Origin: Streptomyces sp. Ru71
Lineage (GTDB): Bacteria; Actinomycetota; Actinomycetes; Streptomycetales; Streptomycetaceae
Length of the DNA stretch: 64,000 nt
Reading direction: 5' to 3'
Assembly: GCF_002920535.1 (NCBI RefSeq)
Contig: NZ_PQSS01000026.1
Coordinates: 25,614 to 89,613 of the forward strand
Part shown: one piece after another, positions 18,774 to 27,021 of the stretch
How positions within the stretch are numbered: the stretch's first letter is position 1
Layout: each line of letters opens with the position of its first letter
Made by a program: the position numbers and the translations under genes
Notes under the pieces: generated by a model
Told to the model about the DNA's origin: nothing
The model's input: the letters and a program-made list of their open reading frames with translations, nothing else
Database searches by the model: none

Positions 18774-20138
18774 TCACGTACCCAACAGTGACTGCGGGGC
18801 GGTCTGCCCGGCGTCCGCCTCGTCGCCGCTGCTCAGCCGGGGCGTGGGGCGCCGCAAGCCCCGGGTGAGCCACAGCAGCCAGGCGCAGCCGACGGCCAGC
18901 CAGCACCCGCCGATGGTGAGCGCGGCCGTACTGAGCCGGGTGATGAGGTAGACGGTGACGCAGGCGCCGAGGGCGGGGACGACGACGTGTCCGAAGAGGC
19001 CGACGCGGGCGGTGGAGCGGTGGCGGAGGTAGTAGGTGATGACGCAGACGTTGACCACGGTGAAGCCGAGGAACGCGCCGAAGTTGATGAACGACGTGGC
19101 GGTGGCGAGGGAGATGTCGAGGCCGAGCACGCACATCGCTCCGGTGATCAGGAGGCAGTACACCGGCGTCATGGTCCGCGGGTGGAGCGCGCCGAAGACC
19201 CGCTTCGGCAGCACTCCGTCCCGGCCCATGATGTACATCAGCCGGCTGGAGCTGAGCTGCACGGCGAGGCCCGAGGCGAATCCGCCGACGATGCCGGCCA
19301 GGTTGGTCCAGTCGGCGAAGGTCTGTCCGCCGACCTCGACGGACATCGTGTAGGCGACGATCTCGGGGTCGTCGAACACCCCGCCGGGGTGGACGAGTTG
19401 CATGACGTAGGCCACCGCCGCGAAGAGCAGGCCGCCGATGGCGATGACGAGGACGACGGCGCGGGGGATGGTGCGTTCGGCGTCCCGCGTCTCCTCGGAC
19501 AGCGTGGTCACCGCGTCGAAGCCGAGGTAGGAGTAGGCGGCGACGGCGGCCGCTGCCGACAGGCCGCCGAGACCGGTCGCGGGGTTCCACACGGGTGCCG
19601 TGTAGGAGGCGGGCGCGTGGTGGGCGAGGTGGACCAGGCAGTAGGCGACGAACAGCAGGACGAGGAAGACGGCCAGGGCGGTCAGCAGCTTGTTGACGCG
19701 GTCGGTGAGGGTGAGCCCGATGATGTTGACAAGCGTCGTCAGACCGGCGTTCAGCAGCATCCACACCCACACCGGCACGGCCGGGAACTGCGCGTTCAGA
19801 TACAGCGACTGCACCAGCCAGGCCACCATGGGCAGGAACAGGTAGTCGAGGAGTACGGCCCAGCCGACGAGGAAGCCGACCGGGGCGCCGATGAGTTCGC
19901 GGGCGTAGAAGTACGCCGAGCCGGAGACGGGGTAGTGCCGGGCCATCTTGGCGTAGCTCAGCGCGGTGAGGAACATCGCGCCCGTCGCCACGAGGAAGGC
20001 GGTCGGCGCGGTTCCGGCGCTGGCGGTGGCGATCACCCCGAAGATCACCATCACCAGACTCGGCGCCATGTACGCCAGGCCGAACGTCACGACCGAGGGC
20101 AGGGACAGCCGGCCCGACAGCTTGACCTGGTCGCTCAT
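18774..20138 (-). CDS. APC-family amino acid/amine permease
   Basis: A 454-residue secondary transporter with about 12 hydrophobic segments. The first helix (SVVTFGLAYMAPSLVMVIFG) and the later AAAVAAYSYLGFDAVTTLSEE are the amino acid-polyamine-organocation family signatures (helix 1 unwound Gly-rich region and the helix 6 FxGFDAV loop). ATG 20138 overlaps the nitrilase stop by four bases, so the two are translationally coupled. Inference: it imports the amine, amide or amino acid that the nitrilase-family enzyme processes. Confidence 0.88.
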   Translation of the reverse strand: MSDQVKLSGRLSLPSVVTFGLAYMAPSLVMVIFGVIATASAGTAPTAFLVATGAMFLTALSYAKMARHYPVSGSAYFYARELIGAPVGFLVGWAVLLDYLFLPMVAWLVQSLYLNAQFPAVPVWVWMLLNAGLTTLVNIIGLTLTDRVNKLLTALAVFLVLLFVAYCLVHLAHHAPASYTAPVWNPATGLGGLSAAAAVAAYSYLGFDAVTTLSEETRDAERTIPRAVVLVIAIGGLLFAAVAYVMQLVHPGGVFDDPEIVAYTMSVEVGGQTFADWTNLAGIVGGFASGLAVQLSSSRLMYIMGRDGVLPKRVFGALHPRTMTPVYCLLITGAMCVLGLDISLATATSFINFGAFLGFTVVNVCVITYYLRHRSTARVGLFGHVVVPALGACVTVYLITRLSTAALTIGGCWLAVGCAWLLWLTRGLRRPTPRLSSGDEADAGQTAPQSLLGT

Positions 20139-21037
20139 CGGGACGCGCTCCCCTCGGCGGGGCGCAGCGCGGCGGGGGTCTCCGGGGAGATCGCCGGGCG
20201 CCAGGTCGCGGGGTCGATACGGCCGCCGTACAGCGGCAGCTCCAGGGGGCTGTCGCCGGGCCGGAAGTGGTCCCAGGGCCAGGAGTCGCCGCTCGTGCCG
20301 TACTTCCGGGCGGCGGGGACGCGGTCGAAGTCGACGACGCTGAGCAGCGTGATCTCCTCCGCGCCCGGGGAGGACACCTGGATGTGTCCCTCGGGGTCGA
20401 TCAGGAGGCTGCGGCCGTGGGCGGTGGGTGCGGCGGCGTTGACGCTGGCCACCCAGACCTGGTTGACGATGGCGTTCGCCTGGTTGAGGGGGATCTCCTG
20501 GGCGCGTCCGGCCGTCGGGGTCTGCACGATGTTGATCACGAGTTCGGCGCCCATCCAGGCCAGGTGCCGGGTCAGCTCGGGGTACCAGCTGTCGTAGCAG
20601 ACGGACAGGCCGACGCGGCCGTGGCCGGGCATGTCGAAGACGACGAACTCGCGGCCGGGGCAGACCGGCTCGTAGGGCCGCCAGGTGAAGATCTTGCGGT
20701 AGCGCGCGACCAGGTCGCCGTTCGGGTCGTAGACGACGGCGGTGTTGTACACCGTGCCGTCCGCTGCCCGTTCCAGCACCGTGCCCGGCACCAGCCAGAT
20801 GCCCAGCTCGCGGGCCAGTTCGCCGAGGGCCTTACCGCGCGGGCCGTCCAGCGGCTCGGCGTGCGCCGCGTGGATCTCCTCCTCGGTCAGGGACGGCACG
20901 TGCAGGGAGTAGAGGTGGGCCTCGGGATAGACGACGAGTTCGGCGCGGTCGGGTGACTTCATGCGCCACCGCAGGCCCTCGGCGAACTGCTCGAAGGTCT
21001 CGGCGGGGGCCTGGACGAGGGCCAGGCGCAAGTTCAC
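20135..21037 (-). CDS. carbon-nitrogen hydrolase (nitrilase superfamily)
   Basis: A 300-residue cytoplasmic enzyme that hydrolyses a C-N bond in an amide, carbamoyl or nitrile. The Glu-Lys-Cys catalytic triad is visible: E39 in VVYPEAHL, K115 in RYRKIFTW and C147 in LSVCYDSWYPE. Length and motif spacing match the superfamily. The first residues, MNLRLALVQ, fit the family's first strand, so I keep GTG 21035-21037. That start codon is odd: its first base is also the last base of a 20-bp hairpin, leaving no ordinary ribosome binding site. It is coupled to the APC permease downstream. The substrate is unknown. Confidence 0.87.
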   Translation of the reverse strand: MNLRLALVQAPAETFEQFAEGLRWRMKSPDRAELVVYPEAHLYSLHVPSLTEEEIHAAHAEPLDGPRGKALGELARELGIWLVPGTVLERAADGTVYNTAVVYDPNGDLVARYRKIFTWRPYEPVCPGREFVVFDMPGHGRVGLSVCYDSWYPELTRHLAWMGAELVINIVQTPTAGRAQEIPLNQANAIVNQVWVASVNAAAPTAHGRSLLIDPEGHIQVSSPGAEEITLLSVVDFDRVPAARKYGTSGDSWPWDHFRPGDSPLELPLYGGRIDPATWRPAISPETPAALRPAEGSASR

Positions 21038-21080
21038 GCGGACGGGCCCGGGCCTCGTGCGAGGCCCGGGCCCGTCCGCG
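21037..21080 (-). terminator. perfect 20-bp hairpin after rpmG, touching the nitrilase start codon
   Basis: Arms 21037-21056 and 21061-21080 pair perfectly over 20 bases around a GTGC loop. It begins 17 bases after the rpmG stop, as a terminator should. The distal arm runs into the GTG start of the next gene, so the same structure could block or gate nitrilase translation. Confidence 0.85.
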
Positions 21081-21096
21081 CGTCCCGCGCGCTCGT

Positions 21097-21261
21097 TCAG
21101 CGCTCCTCGTGGAACAGGACGTGCTGCCCGGCGACCGGGTCGTACTTGCGCAGGACCAGCCGGTCGGGGTCGTTCTGCCGGTTCTTGCGCGTCACGTAGG
21201 TGACACCGGTCCCTGCGGTCGACTTCAGCCGGACGACGGGACGCACGGTGCTGCGTGCCAT
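21097..21261 (-). CDS. rpmG: 50S ribosomal protein L33, zinc-independent paralogue
   Basis: A 54-residue basic protein beginning MARSTVRPVVRLKSTAGTG, with the core YVTRKNRQNDPDRLVLRKYDP and ending FHEER. It has no cysteine, so it lacks the CxxC pairs that bind zinc in the other L33 type. Family knowledge: such C-minus paralogues replace the zinc form under zinc limitation and are often Zur-regulated. I do not see a clear Zur box in the 100 bases upstream. The ribosome binding site is GGAAAGGAGA before ATG 21261. Followed by a strong hairpin. Confidence 0.93.
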   Translation of the reverse strand: MARSTVRPVVRLKSTAGTGVTYVTRKNRQNDPDRLVLRKYDPVAGQHVLFHEER

Positions 21262-21365
21262 GGGGCTCTCCTTTCCCGGACCGGCACCACCGATCCTGGT
21301 CGGTGCATGTCAGTCACGTGGGCTGCAACAGCGCTCCACGGCCGGACATTCCCGGAGGGTCTCCT

Positions 21366-21923
21366 TCAGAACGACCACCGCGTGTGGGAGTACACCCCGT
21401 CGTCGCGCCCGAAGCCGTACGCCGTCGCCGGGACGACCGCGAACGCGGCCGCGTCGCCCTTGCGCAGGGCGTCGCCCAGGCCGTGGAAGGTGCCCTCGGG
21501 CGAGGTGATGTGCGGGCCGTACTTGGTCTCGTACGCCGAGATCACCCGCTCCAGCACGGCCGGATCGGCGACCCGTTCCGCGCTGCCCTCCACCACGAGG
21601 TCGAGCCCCGAGGTGAGGGAGTTGCCGCCGGTGGTGAGGGCGCAGCGGGCGTGGTGGGCGAGGTTCTTCGCCTTCTGCTCCCCGGGACCCGTGGCGAAGT
21701 ACAGCACGCCCTCGTGCCAGGCCGCGATCACGGGCGTGACATGCAGCCGGCCGTCGGGGCGCACCGTGGACACCCAGAAGATCTCGGCACTCTCCAGCAG
21801 TCGCTCCGCCTCGGCCCACTGCGTGGCCGTGACCTCCGCGGCGCCGGGGCGGGGATGGAGCGCGGAGCTGTAGCGGGCGTCCAGTTCGGTGACGGGCTGC
21901 CGGGCGGCTATGTGTTCCGGCAT
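21366..21923 (-). CDS. pyridoxamine 5'-phosphate oxidase-family (flavin split-barrel) protein
   Basis: A 185-residue protein. ATG 21923 follows a near-ideal GGAAGGAGAT site. The core AEIFWVSTVRPDGRLHVTPVIAAWHEGVLYFATG is the split-barrel fold of PNPOx-like proteins, which bind FMN, F420 or heme. Later FGLGDALRKG- and AFAVVPATAYGFGRDD-type segments match short actinobacterial members. It is divergent from the nucleobase permease, and the 38-bp palindrome lies between them, so both may share control. The exact cofactor and substrate are unknown. Confidence 0.83.
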   Translation of the reverse strand: MPEHIAARQPVTELDARYSSALHPRPGAAEVTATQWAEAERLLESAEIFWVSTVRPDGRLHVTPVIAAWHEGVLYFATGPGEQKAKNLAHHARCALTTGGNSLTSGLDLVVEGSAERVADPAVLERVISAYETKYGPHITSPEGTFHGLGDALRKGDAAAFAVVPATAYGFGRDDGVYSHTRWSF

Positions 21924-22035
21924 GGCGGATCTCCTTCCGTTCCTGCGCTGAAAGGGATGACCGGCCGGCCGCGCCGAAGTCATCGCCGTCGCTCCGCGTC
22001 GACCTATTGACTCCCCCCACCACCCCTTCCATACT

Positions 22036-22073
22036 GGCGGCCAAATCGATTTGGCCAAATCGATTTGGCCGCC
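22036..22073. promoter_or_regulatory. perfect 38-bp palindromic operator made of two tandem 14-bp palindromes
   Basis: The whole stretch equals its own reverse complement. Inside it the 14-mer CCAAATCGATTTGG occurs twice without spacing (22041-22054 and 22055-22068), flanked by GGCGG/CCGCC. It lies 59 bases before the permease start and 113 bases from the divergent PNPOx gene. A central CG within an AT-rich palindrome is usual for LacI-family operators. The LacI gene at 25916-26920 is the obvious candidate regulator. Confidence 0.8.
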
Positions 22074-22131
22074 GTCCGGGCCATCGTGAGGCCGAACCAT
22101 CGAGCGAGACGACCCCGAAACGGAGCCCCCC

Positions 22132-23571
22132 GTGTCGCTACGCACCGCTCCCCGCCCCGCCCCGGACCCCGACACCGCCGCGCAGGCCGACGACCGGCAG
22201 CGCCACCCCGTCGACGTCTACCGGCCCCTGCACCGGATGCTGCTGTTCGGCATCCAGCACGTGCTGGTCATGGCCGCCACCCCGATCTCCAGCGTCTTCC
22301 TGGTCAGCGCCACCCTGCACCTCACGCCCGCCCTGACCGCCAACCTGCTGTCCGCCGCCTTCGTCCTGTCCGGCCTCGGCTCCCTGGTGCAGTCCCTGGG
22401 ACCGTGGGGCTTCGGGGCGCGGCTGCCGTTCGTCATGCTGCCCGGCGGCGCACCGCTCGTGCTGTTCCTCTCCATCGCCGACCAGCACGGGCTGCGCACG
22501 GCGACCGGGGCGGTGATCATCACGGCCGTCTTCTACTTCGTCGTGCTGCCGGTGTTCTCCCGGCTGCTGAAGTTCTTCCCGACCCTGGTCATCGGCACGA
22601 TGATCGTCATCGTCGGCGTCAACCTGGTGAAGGTCGGCGCCCTGCTGGTCACCGGACGCCCCGGCACCAGCGCCTTCGGCGAGCCGCGCGCCCTGCTGCT
22701 GGGCCTGGCCACGGTGGGCTTCACCGTCGTCGCCTACGCGCTGCTGCGCGGCACGCTGCGCCAACTCGCCGTCATGCTGGGCCTGCTGGCCGGCACCGCG
22801 CTCGCGGCCCTGCTCGGCCGGGTGCATCTGGGCGACGCGGGCGGCGGGCTGCTGCACGCACCCGAGCTGATGCCGTTCGGCAGCCCGCAGTTCAACCTCG
22901 TCGCCGCGCTGCCCCTGCTGGTCTACAGCGTGGCCTCGATGGCCGAGGCCACCGGTCAGACCGTGGTCAACAGCGAGGCCGTCGGCCTGGAGCCCGACGC
23001 CCGCCGCGACGCGCCGAGGACCATCCGCGGCGACGCGGTCATCTCGCTGGCGGGCGGGTTCTTCGGCCTGCCCCTGATGGTCACCAGCGGCGAGAACATC
23101 GGCATCGTCAAGCTCACCGGCGTCCGCAGCCGCTTCGTCACGGTCGCGGCGGGGCTGGTGCTGATCACCGTCGGCTTCCTCGCCCCCGTGGCCCGGCTCG
23201 TCAACGCGATCCCCGCGCCCGTCGTGGGCGGCACCGCCCTGGTCGTCTTCGGCGTCATCACCGTCCTCGGCATCCAGCTCCTCGGCCGCAGCGGCCTGGA
23301 CGACCACACCGACAGCTTCATCGTCGCCGTGGCCCTGGCCGCCGGCCTGCTGCCGATCCTCGTCCCCGGCGTGTACGGCCAGCTCCCGCCCACCCCGCGC
23401 ATCCTCCTGGAGAGCGGCGTCGCCGTCGGCGCGTTCACCGCAGCCCTGCTGCACGCGCTGTTCCACCGGGCGCCGTGGATCTCCCGCTCCCTCAAGGCGG
23501 CGACCGCCGAGCCCGCGCCCGCGGTGGCCGGCCCGGCGACTGACGCCCCCTCAGACCAACACCGCCCGTGA
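22132..23571 (+). CDS. NCS2-family nucleobase permease (xanthine/uracil type)
   Basis: A 479-residue proton- or sodium-coupled importer with about 14 hydrophobic segments. RPLHRMLLFGIQHVLVM opens helix 1. GENIGIVKLTGVRSR corresponds to the NCS2 signature (Q/E-N-x-G-x4-T-x-V-x-S-R), and the MAEATGQT stretch supplies a conserved Glu on helix 8. GTG 22132 follows GGAG at proper spacing. Its stop overlaps a possible GTG of the next gene. The neighbouring amidohydrolase suggests uptake of a purine-like base for deamination. Confidence 0.9.
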   Translation: MSLRTAPRPAPDPDTAAQADDRQRHPVDVYRPLHRMLLFGIQHVLVMAATPISSVFLVSATLHLTPALTANLLSAAFVLSGLGSLVQSLGPWGFGARLPFVMLPGGAPLVLFLSIADQHGLRTATGAVIITAVFYFVVLPVFSRLLKFFPTLVIGTMIVIVGVNLVKVGALLVTGRPGTSAFGEPRALLLGLATVGFTVVAYALLRGTLRQLAVMLGLLAGTALAALLGRVHLGDAGGGLLHAPELMPFGSPQFNLVAALPLLVYSVASMAEATGQTVVNSEAVGLEPDARRDAPRTIRGDAVISLAGGFFGLPLMVTSGENIGIVKLTGVRSRFVTVAAGLVLITVGFLAPVARLVNAIPAPVVGGTALVVFGVITVLGIQLLGRSGLDDHTDSFIVAVALAAGLLPILVPGVYGQLPPTPRILLESGVAVGAFTAALLHALFHRAPWISRSLKAATAEPAPAVAGPATDAPSDQHRP

Positions 23572-23600
23572 ATCCCCCGCACCTCTACGACAAGGACGAC

Positions 23601-24989
23601 ATGCTCCCCCTGCTCAGCCCCGACCCCGGCCCGCTGCTGCTGGTCCCCGACGCCGTCTGGCTGCCCGACGGGCCGGCCGAGGACCACGCCGTCGTCGTGA
23701 CCGGCGCCGCCTTCACCGACGTCGGACCCGCCGCCCGTGTGCTCCGCGACCACCCCGGGCTCAGCCCCGTGCGGCTGCCCGGCTGCGCCCTGCTGCCCGG
23801 CTTCGTCGACGCCCACCACCACCTCACCCAGAGCTTCGGGTCCGCCCTGGCCTTCGGTGAGCCCTCGGAGATCTTCCGCCGGGTGTGGGTGCCGCTGGAA
23901 GGCGCGCTCGACGAGGAGTCCGCGTACGTGTCCGCGAAGCTCGCCGCGTGGGAGGCACTGCGCGGCGGCTTCACCACCGTCGCGGACGCCGGCACCCGCG
24001 CGCCCATCGACGTGGAGGCCGTGGCGAGCGCCGCACGCGACGCGGGCCTGCGCTGCGTCCTGGGCGCGATCTGCAACGACGCGGACGACAGCGGCGCGGA
24101 CGACGTGCTCGCCCGGGCCGACAAGCACCTCGCCCGCTACGCGAGCGACCCGCTGGTGCACCCCTCGCTCGCCGTCTCCATCCCCGAGGCCGCCACCGAG
24201 CCCACCCTCACCGCTCTGGCCCGGCTCGCCGCCGAGGCCGGGGCGGTGCTCCAGATCCACGTCAACGAACACCTGGCCGCGGTGGAGCGCTCTCTCGTAC
24301 GACACGGACTGCGCCCGCTGGAGCATCTGCACCGCCTGGGGGTGCTCGGGCCGCATCTGCTCGCCGCCCACGCCACCCTGCTGACGCCCCGTGAACTCGC
24401 CCTGCTGCGCGACACCGGCACCGCCGTCAGCTACAACCCCGTCGCCAGCGCCTGGAAGGGCAACGCGGTCGCGCCCGCGCTGCTCATGGCCGAGGAGGGC
24501 ATCCGCTTCGGCCTCGGCACCGACGGCACCCGCGGCGACGCCTTCCGGCTGCTCGACGCCGCCGAGACCGCCCAGCGCCTCACCCACGGGCTGGCCAGCG
24601 GCGACTCCTCCTGCGGCGGCGGCTGGACCTGGCTCGACCACGGCACCCGGCTGGGCGCCGACGCGGTCGGCCTGGGCACGAAGGCCGGTGTCGCGGGCGT
24701 GCGCACGGGCGTGGTGTCCGCGGGCTCGGCAGCCGACTTCCTGCTCGTCGACCTCACCGTCCCGGAGCTCGCCGCCTCCCACGACCTGCCCTGGGAGCTG
24801 CTGCGCCGCGGCAACCGGGACCAGATCACCGGGGTGTTCACGGGCGGGCGGCTCCGGCTGTGGCACGGCCGGCCCCTGAACTGGGACGGCCCGGCCCTGG
24901 TGGCACGAGCCCGCGAACTCGCCGCCGACGTCGTGGGGCGGGCCCCGATCGTGCGGGTGCACAAGCCCTCCACGGAGGCCGCGCGATGA
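23601..24989 (+). CDS. amidohydrolase-superfamily deaminase (guanine/8-oxoguanine/atrazine-type)
   Basis: A 462-residue metal-dependent hydrolase. Ligands of a one-metal deaminase centre are visible: H72 and H74 in DAHHHLTQ, H220 in QIHVNEH, H257 in LAAHATLL and D308 in GTDGTRGD. This is the ATZ/TRZ subtype, which includes cytosine, guanine and 8-oxoguanine deaminases. I chose ATG 23601, which has AAGGA five bases upstream. The coupled GTG at 23568 has no ribosome binding site but cannot be excluded. It sits between a nucleobase importer and a TauE exporter, so a purine- or pterin-like substrate is inferred. Confidence 0.82.
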   Translation: MLPLLSPDPGPLLLVPDAVWLPDGPAEDHAVVVTGAAFTDVGPAARVLRDHPGLSPVRLPGCALLPGFVDAHHHLTQSFGSALAFGEPSEIFRRVWVPLEGALDEESAYVSAKLAAWEALRGGFTTVADAGTRAPIDVEAVASAARDAGLRCVLGAICNDADDSGADDVLARADKHLARYASDPLVHPSLAVSIPEAATEPTLTALARLAAEAGAVLQIHVNEHLAAVERSLVRHGLRPLEHLHRLGVLGPHLLAAHATLLTPRELALLRDTGTAVSYNPVASAWKGNAVAPALLMAEEGIRFGLGTDGTRGDAFRLLDAAETAQRLTHGLASGDSSCGGGWTWLDHGTRLGADAVGLGTKAGVAGVRTGVVSAGSAADFLLVDLTVPELAASHDLPWELLRRGNRDQITGVFTGGRLRLWHGRPLNWDGPALVARARELAADVVGRAPIVRVHKPSTEAAR

Positions 24990-25696
24990 GCGGCGACGCC
25001 CTCGCCCTGCTGGCCGTGACCGTGGCCGTCGCCGCCTTCGTCCAGGGCGCCAGCGGCCTCGGCTACGCCCTGATCGTGGCGCCGGTGGCCGGGCTCGCCG
25101 ACCCCGGGCTGCTGCCCGTCTTCCTGCTCGCGTCGATGATCCCGCTGAACCTGTACGTGGCCTGGCGGGAGCGGTCCAGTATCGATCTGCGGGGCGCCGG
25201 CTGGATCACCGGCGCCCGCCTCGCGGCCACGCCGGCCGGGCTGGTGCTGCTCGCCGCCGTCCCCGAACACGATCTCGGGCTCCTGGTGGGGGTAGCGACC
25301 GTGCTCGCGGCGCTGGTGAGCCTGGCCGCGCCGGCGTTCGCGCCGGGGCGTGCGGCGTACGTGGGGGCCGGTCTGGTCACCGGCATCACCGAGACGGCCA
25401 CCGGTGTGGGCGGTCCGCCGCTGGCGCTGGTGTACCAGCACCGGCCGCCGCCGGAGCTGCGGGCCACGGTCGCGGTGTGCTTCCTGCTGGGCGAGGCCGC
25501 GTCGCTGGTGCTGCTGTTCGCCACGGGGCGGGCGCATGTGGATCATCTGGGGGCCGCGTTGTGGATGCTGCCCGCGTTGGCCGCCGGCGCTGCGTTGAGC
25601 CGGCTGGTGCATCATCGGCTCGATGCGCGGCGGTTGCGGCTGGGGGTGCTGGTGTTCGCGCTGGTGTCTGGGCTGGTGCTCATTCTGGGGCTCTGA
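24986..25696 (+). CDS. TSUP (TauE/SafE) family permease
   Basis: A 236-residue membrane protein with about seven or eight hydrophobic segments and the internal duplication typical of the TSUP family: FVQGASGLGYALIVAPV near the start and GITETATGVGGPPLALVY in the second half, both with the G-x-G-x-P-like turn. Its start overlaps the deaminase stop by four bases (ATGA), so it is the third gene of the cluster. Family members export sulfite, sulfoacetate or organic anions. Here it may export a degradation product. Confidence 0.83.
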   Translation: MSGDALALLAVTVAVAAFVQGASGLGYALIVAPVAGLADPGLLPVFLLASMIPLNLYVAWRERSSIDLRGAGWITGARLAATPAGLVLLAAVPEHDLGLLVGVATVLAALVSLAAPAFAPGRAAYVGAGLVTGITETATGVGGPPLALVYQHRPPPELRATVAVCFLLGEAASLVLLFATGRAHVDHLGAALWMLPALAAGAALSRLVHHRLDARRLRLGVLVFALVSGLVLILGL

Positions 25697-25700
25697 CATC

Positions 25701-25812
25701 CCGGGTGCGGCTCGTTGTGCCGGGTGCGGCTCGTTGTGCCGGGTGCGGCTCGTTGTGCCGGGTGCGGCTCTATTTGCCGGGGCGGTCGCGTCTGCCGGGT
25801 GCGGTCGTCTTT
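25701..25812. repeat. 19-bp tandem repeat array, three perfect and three decayed units
   Basis: The unit CCGGGTGCGGCTCGTTGTG occurs perfectly at 25701-25719, 25720-25738 and 25739-25757. A fourth copy at 25758-25776 has four or so changes, and two 18-bp decayed copies follow. It starts four bases after the TauE stop, between convergent genes. The period is not a multiple of three. Confidence 0.88.
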
Positions 25813-25830
25813 CGGGTGCGGGGCGGTGGG

Positions 25831-25862
25831 GGGCTGGTCGCGCAGTTCCCCGCGCCCCTTTT
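25831..25862. repeat. Streptomyces dispersed intergenic element with hairpin (possible terminator)
   Basis: The sequence GCGCAGTTCCCCGCGCCCC followed by T residues matches an element seen in very many Streptomyces intergenic regions. GCGC arms flank AGTTCCCC. Together with the T run it may end transcription from the left. Recognition rests on memory of other genomes. Confidence 0.5.
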
Positions 25863-25915
25863 GGTGGGCCGTCGTCCCCGGTGTCAGTGGGTCCTGGTGG
25901 AGGATGCTCTTCGGA

Positions 25916-26920
25916 TCAAGCGGGGGCTTGGCATGGTGGGGGGTGGGTGGGGGTGTCGGGGCGTAGGTGGTGCAGGAGCAGGGTGAGGGCTTGGGCCGCC
26001 GCCTGTTCCAGGTGCAGGTCCACCGCCGTCAGCGGGGGCATGCAGGTCCTCGCGCGCAGGCCGTCGTAGCGGGTGACGACCAGGACGTCGTCCGGCACCG
26101 CGCGTCCGCTCTCGTGCAGCGCGCGCACCGCGCCCACCGCGAACGCGTCGACCATCACGCACAGCGCGTCGATGCCGGGATGCTCGCGCAGCAGCGCCGC
26201 GCACGCCTCGTACCCCGCCTGCTCGCCGCCGGACTCCTCGGCGACGGCCGTCACCGGCGGCCAGCCGTGCCGTTCGGCGGCGCGGGCGTAGGCCGCCCGG
26301 GCGTCCACGGCCGAGGACCGGGTGCCCGGCGCGGTGAGCAGCGCCGCGCTGCGGGCGCCCTCGCCGGCCAGGTGGTCCAGCAGCAGCTCGGTGACCGCCT
26401 CGCCGTTGAGGTCGACGTACGGCGCCTGCCCGGCGTCGGGCATCGGCCGGCCCAGCGCCACCCACGGCAGCCCGCGGTCCTTCAGCTCGGCCACCACCGG
26501 GTCGTCCTGCCGGGGTTCCACGACGATGGCGCCGTCGACGTCGACGGTGCGCAGCCCCGCGCCGGACTCCCCCGGCGGCAGCAGCACCAGCGCGAACCCG
26601 TGCGCCAGCGCGTGCTCGGCGGCGGCCGCCGCGACCTCCATGTAGAAGCCCAGCCGGGACGGCCCGCCGGCCACGGCGAGCGGCATCGACGACAGCAGGG
26701 CGATCGCCCTGGCCTCCCCGCGCCGCAGCCGCTGGGCGCGCAGATTGGGCCGGTAACCCAGTTCCGCGGCGACCCGCTTGACCCGCTCACGGGTGCGCGG
26801 GTCGACCTTGCCCAGCCCGTTGAGCGCGTGCGAGACGGTCGTACGCGAGACACCGGCGACGCGCGCCACATCGGCGATCGTCGGCTGACGGGACGCGGAG
26901 GCCGGGCGGGGATCGGTCAT
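25916..26920 (-). CDS. LacI-family transcriptional regulator
   Basis: A 334-residue repressor. Residues about 13-35 form the LacI helix-turn-helix and hinge start (IADVARVAGVSRTTVSHALN), followed by the hinge helix NLRAQRLRRGEARAIALL. From about residue 60 a periplasmic-binding-protein-like effector domain follows (DGAIVVEPR, VDLNGEAVTELLLDHL). ATG 26920 has AGGAGG rather far upstream (13 bases). It is convergent with the nucleobase cluster. Inference: it senses a nucleobase or metabolite and binds the 38-bp palindrome at 22036-22073. Confidence 0.92.
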   Translation of the reverse strand: MTDPRPASASRQPTIADVARVAGVSRTTVSHALNGLGKVDPRTRERVKRVAAELGYRPNLRAQRLRRGEARAIALLSSMPLAVAGGPSRLGFYMEVAAAAAEHALAHGFALVLLPPGESGAGLRTVDVDGAIVVEPRQDDPVVAELKDRGLPWVALGRPMPDAGQAPYVDLNGEAVTELLLDHLAGEGARSAALLTAPGTRSSAVDARAAYARAAERHGWPPVTAVAEESGGEQAGYEACAALLREHPGIDALCVMVDAFAVGAVRALHESGRAVPDDVLVVTRYDGLRARTCMPPLTAVDLHLEQAAAQALTLLLHHLRPDTPTHPPPCQAPA

Positions 26921-27021
26921 CGGCAGCTGTTCTCCTCCTACGCTGTGTGCCGCCCAGTCTTCCCGATGTCCCGGCGGTCCGGCACGCCGCCTCCCCGAAA
27001 CCGCCCCGGCCCCGGGCCGGC

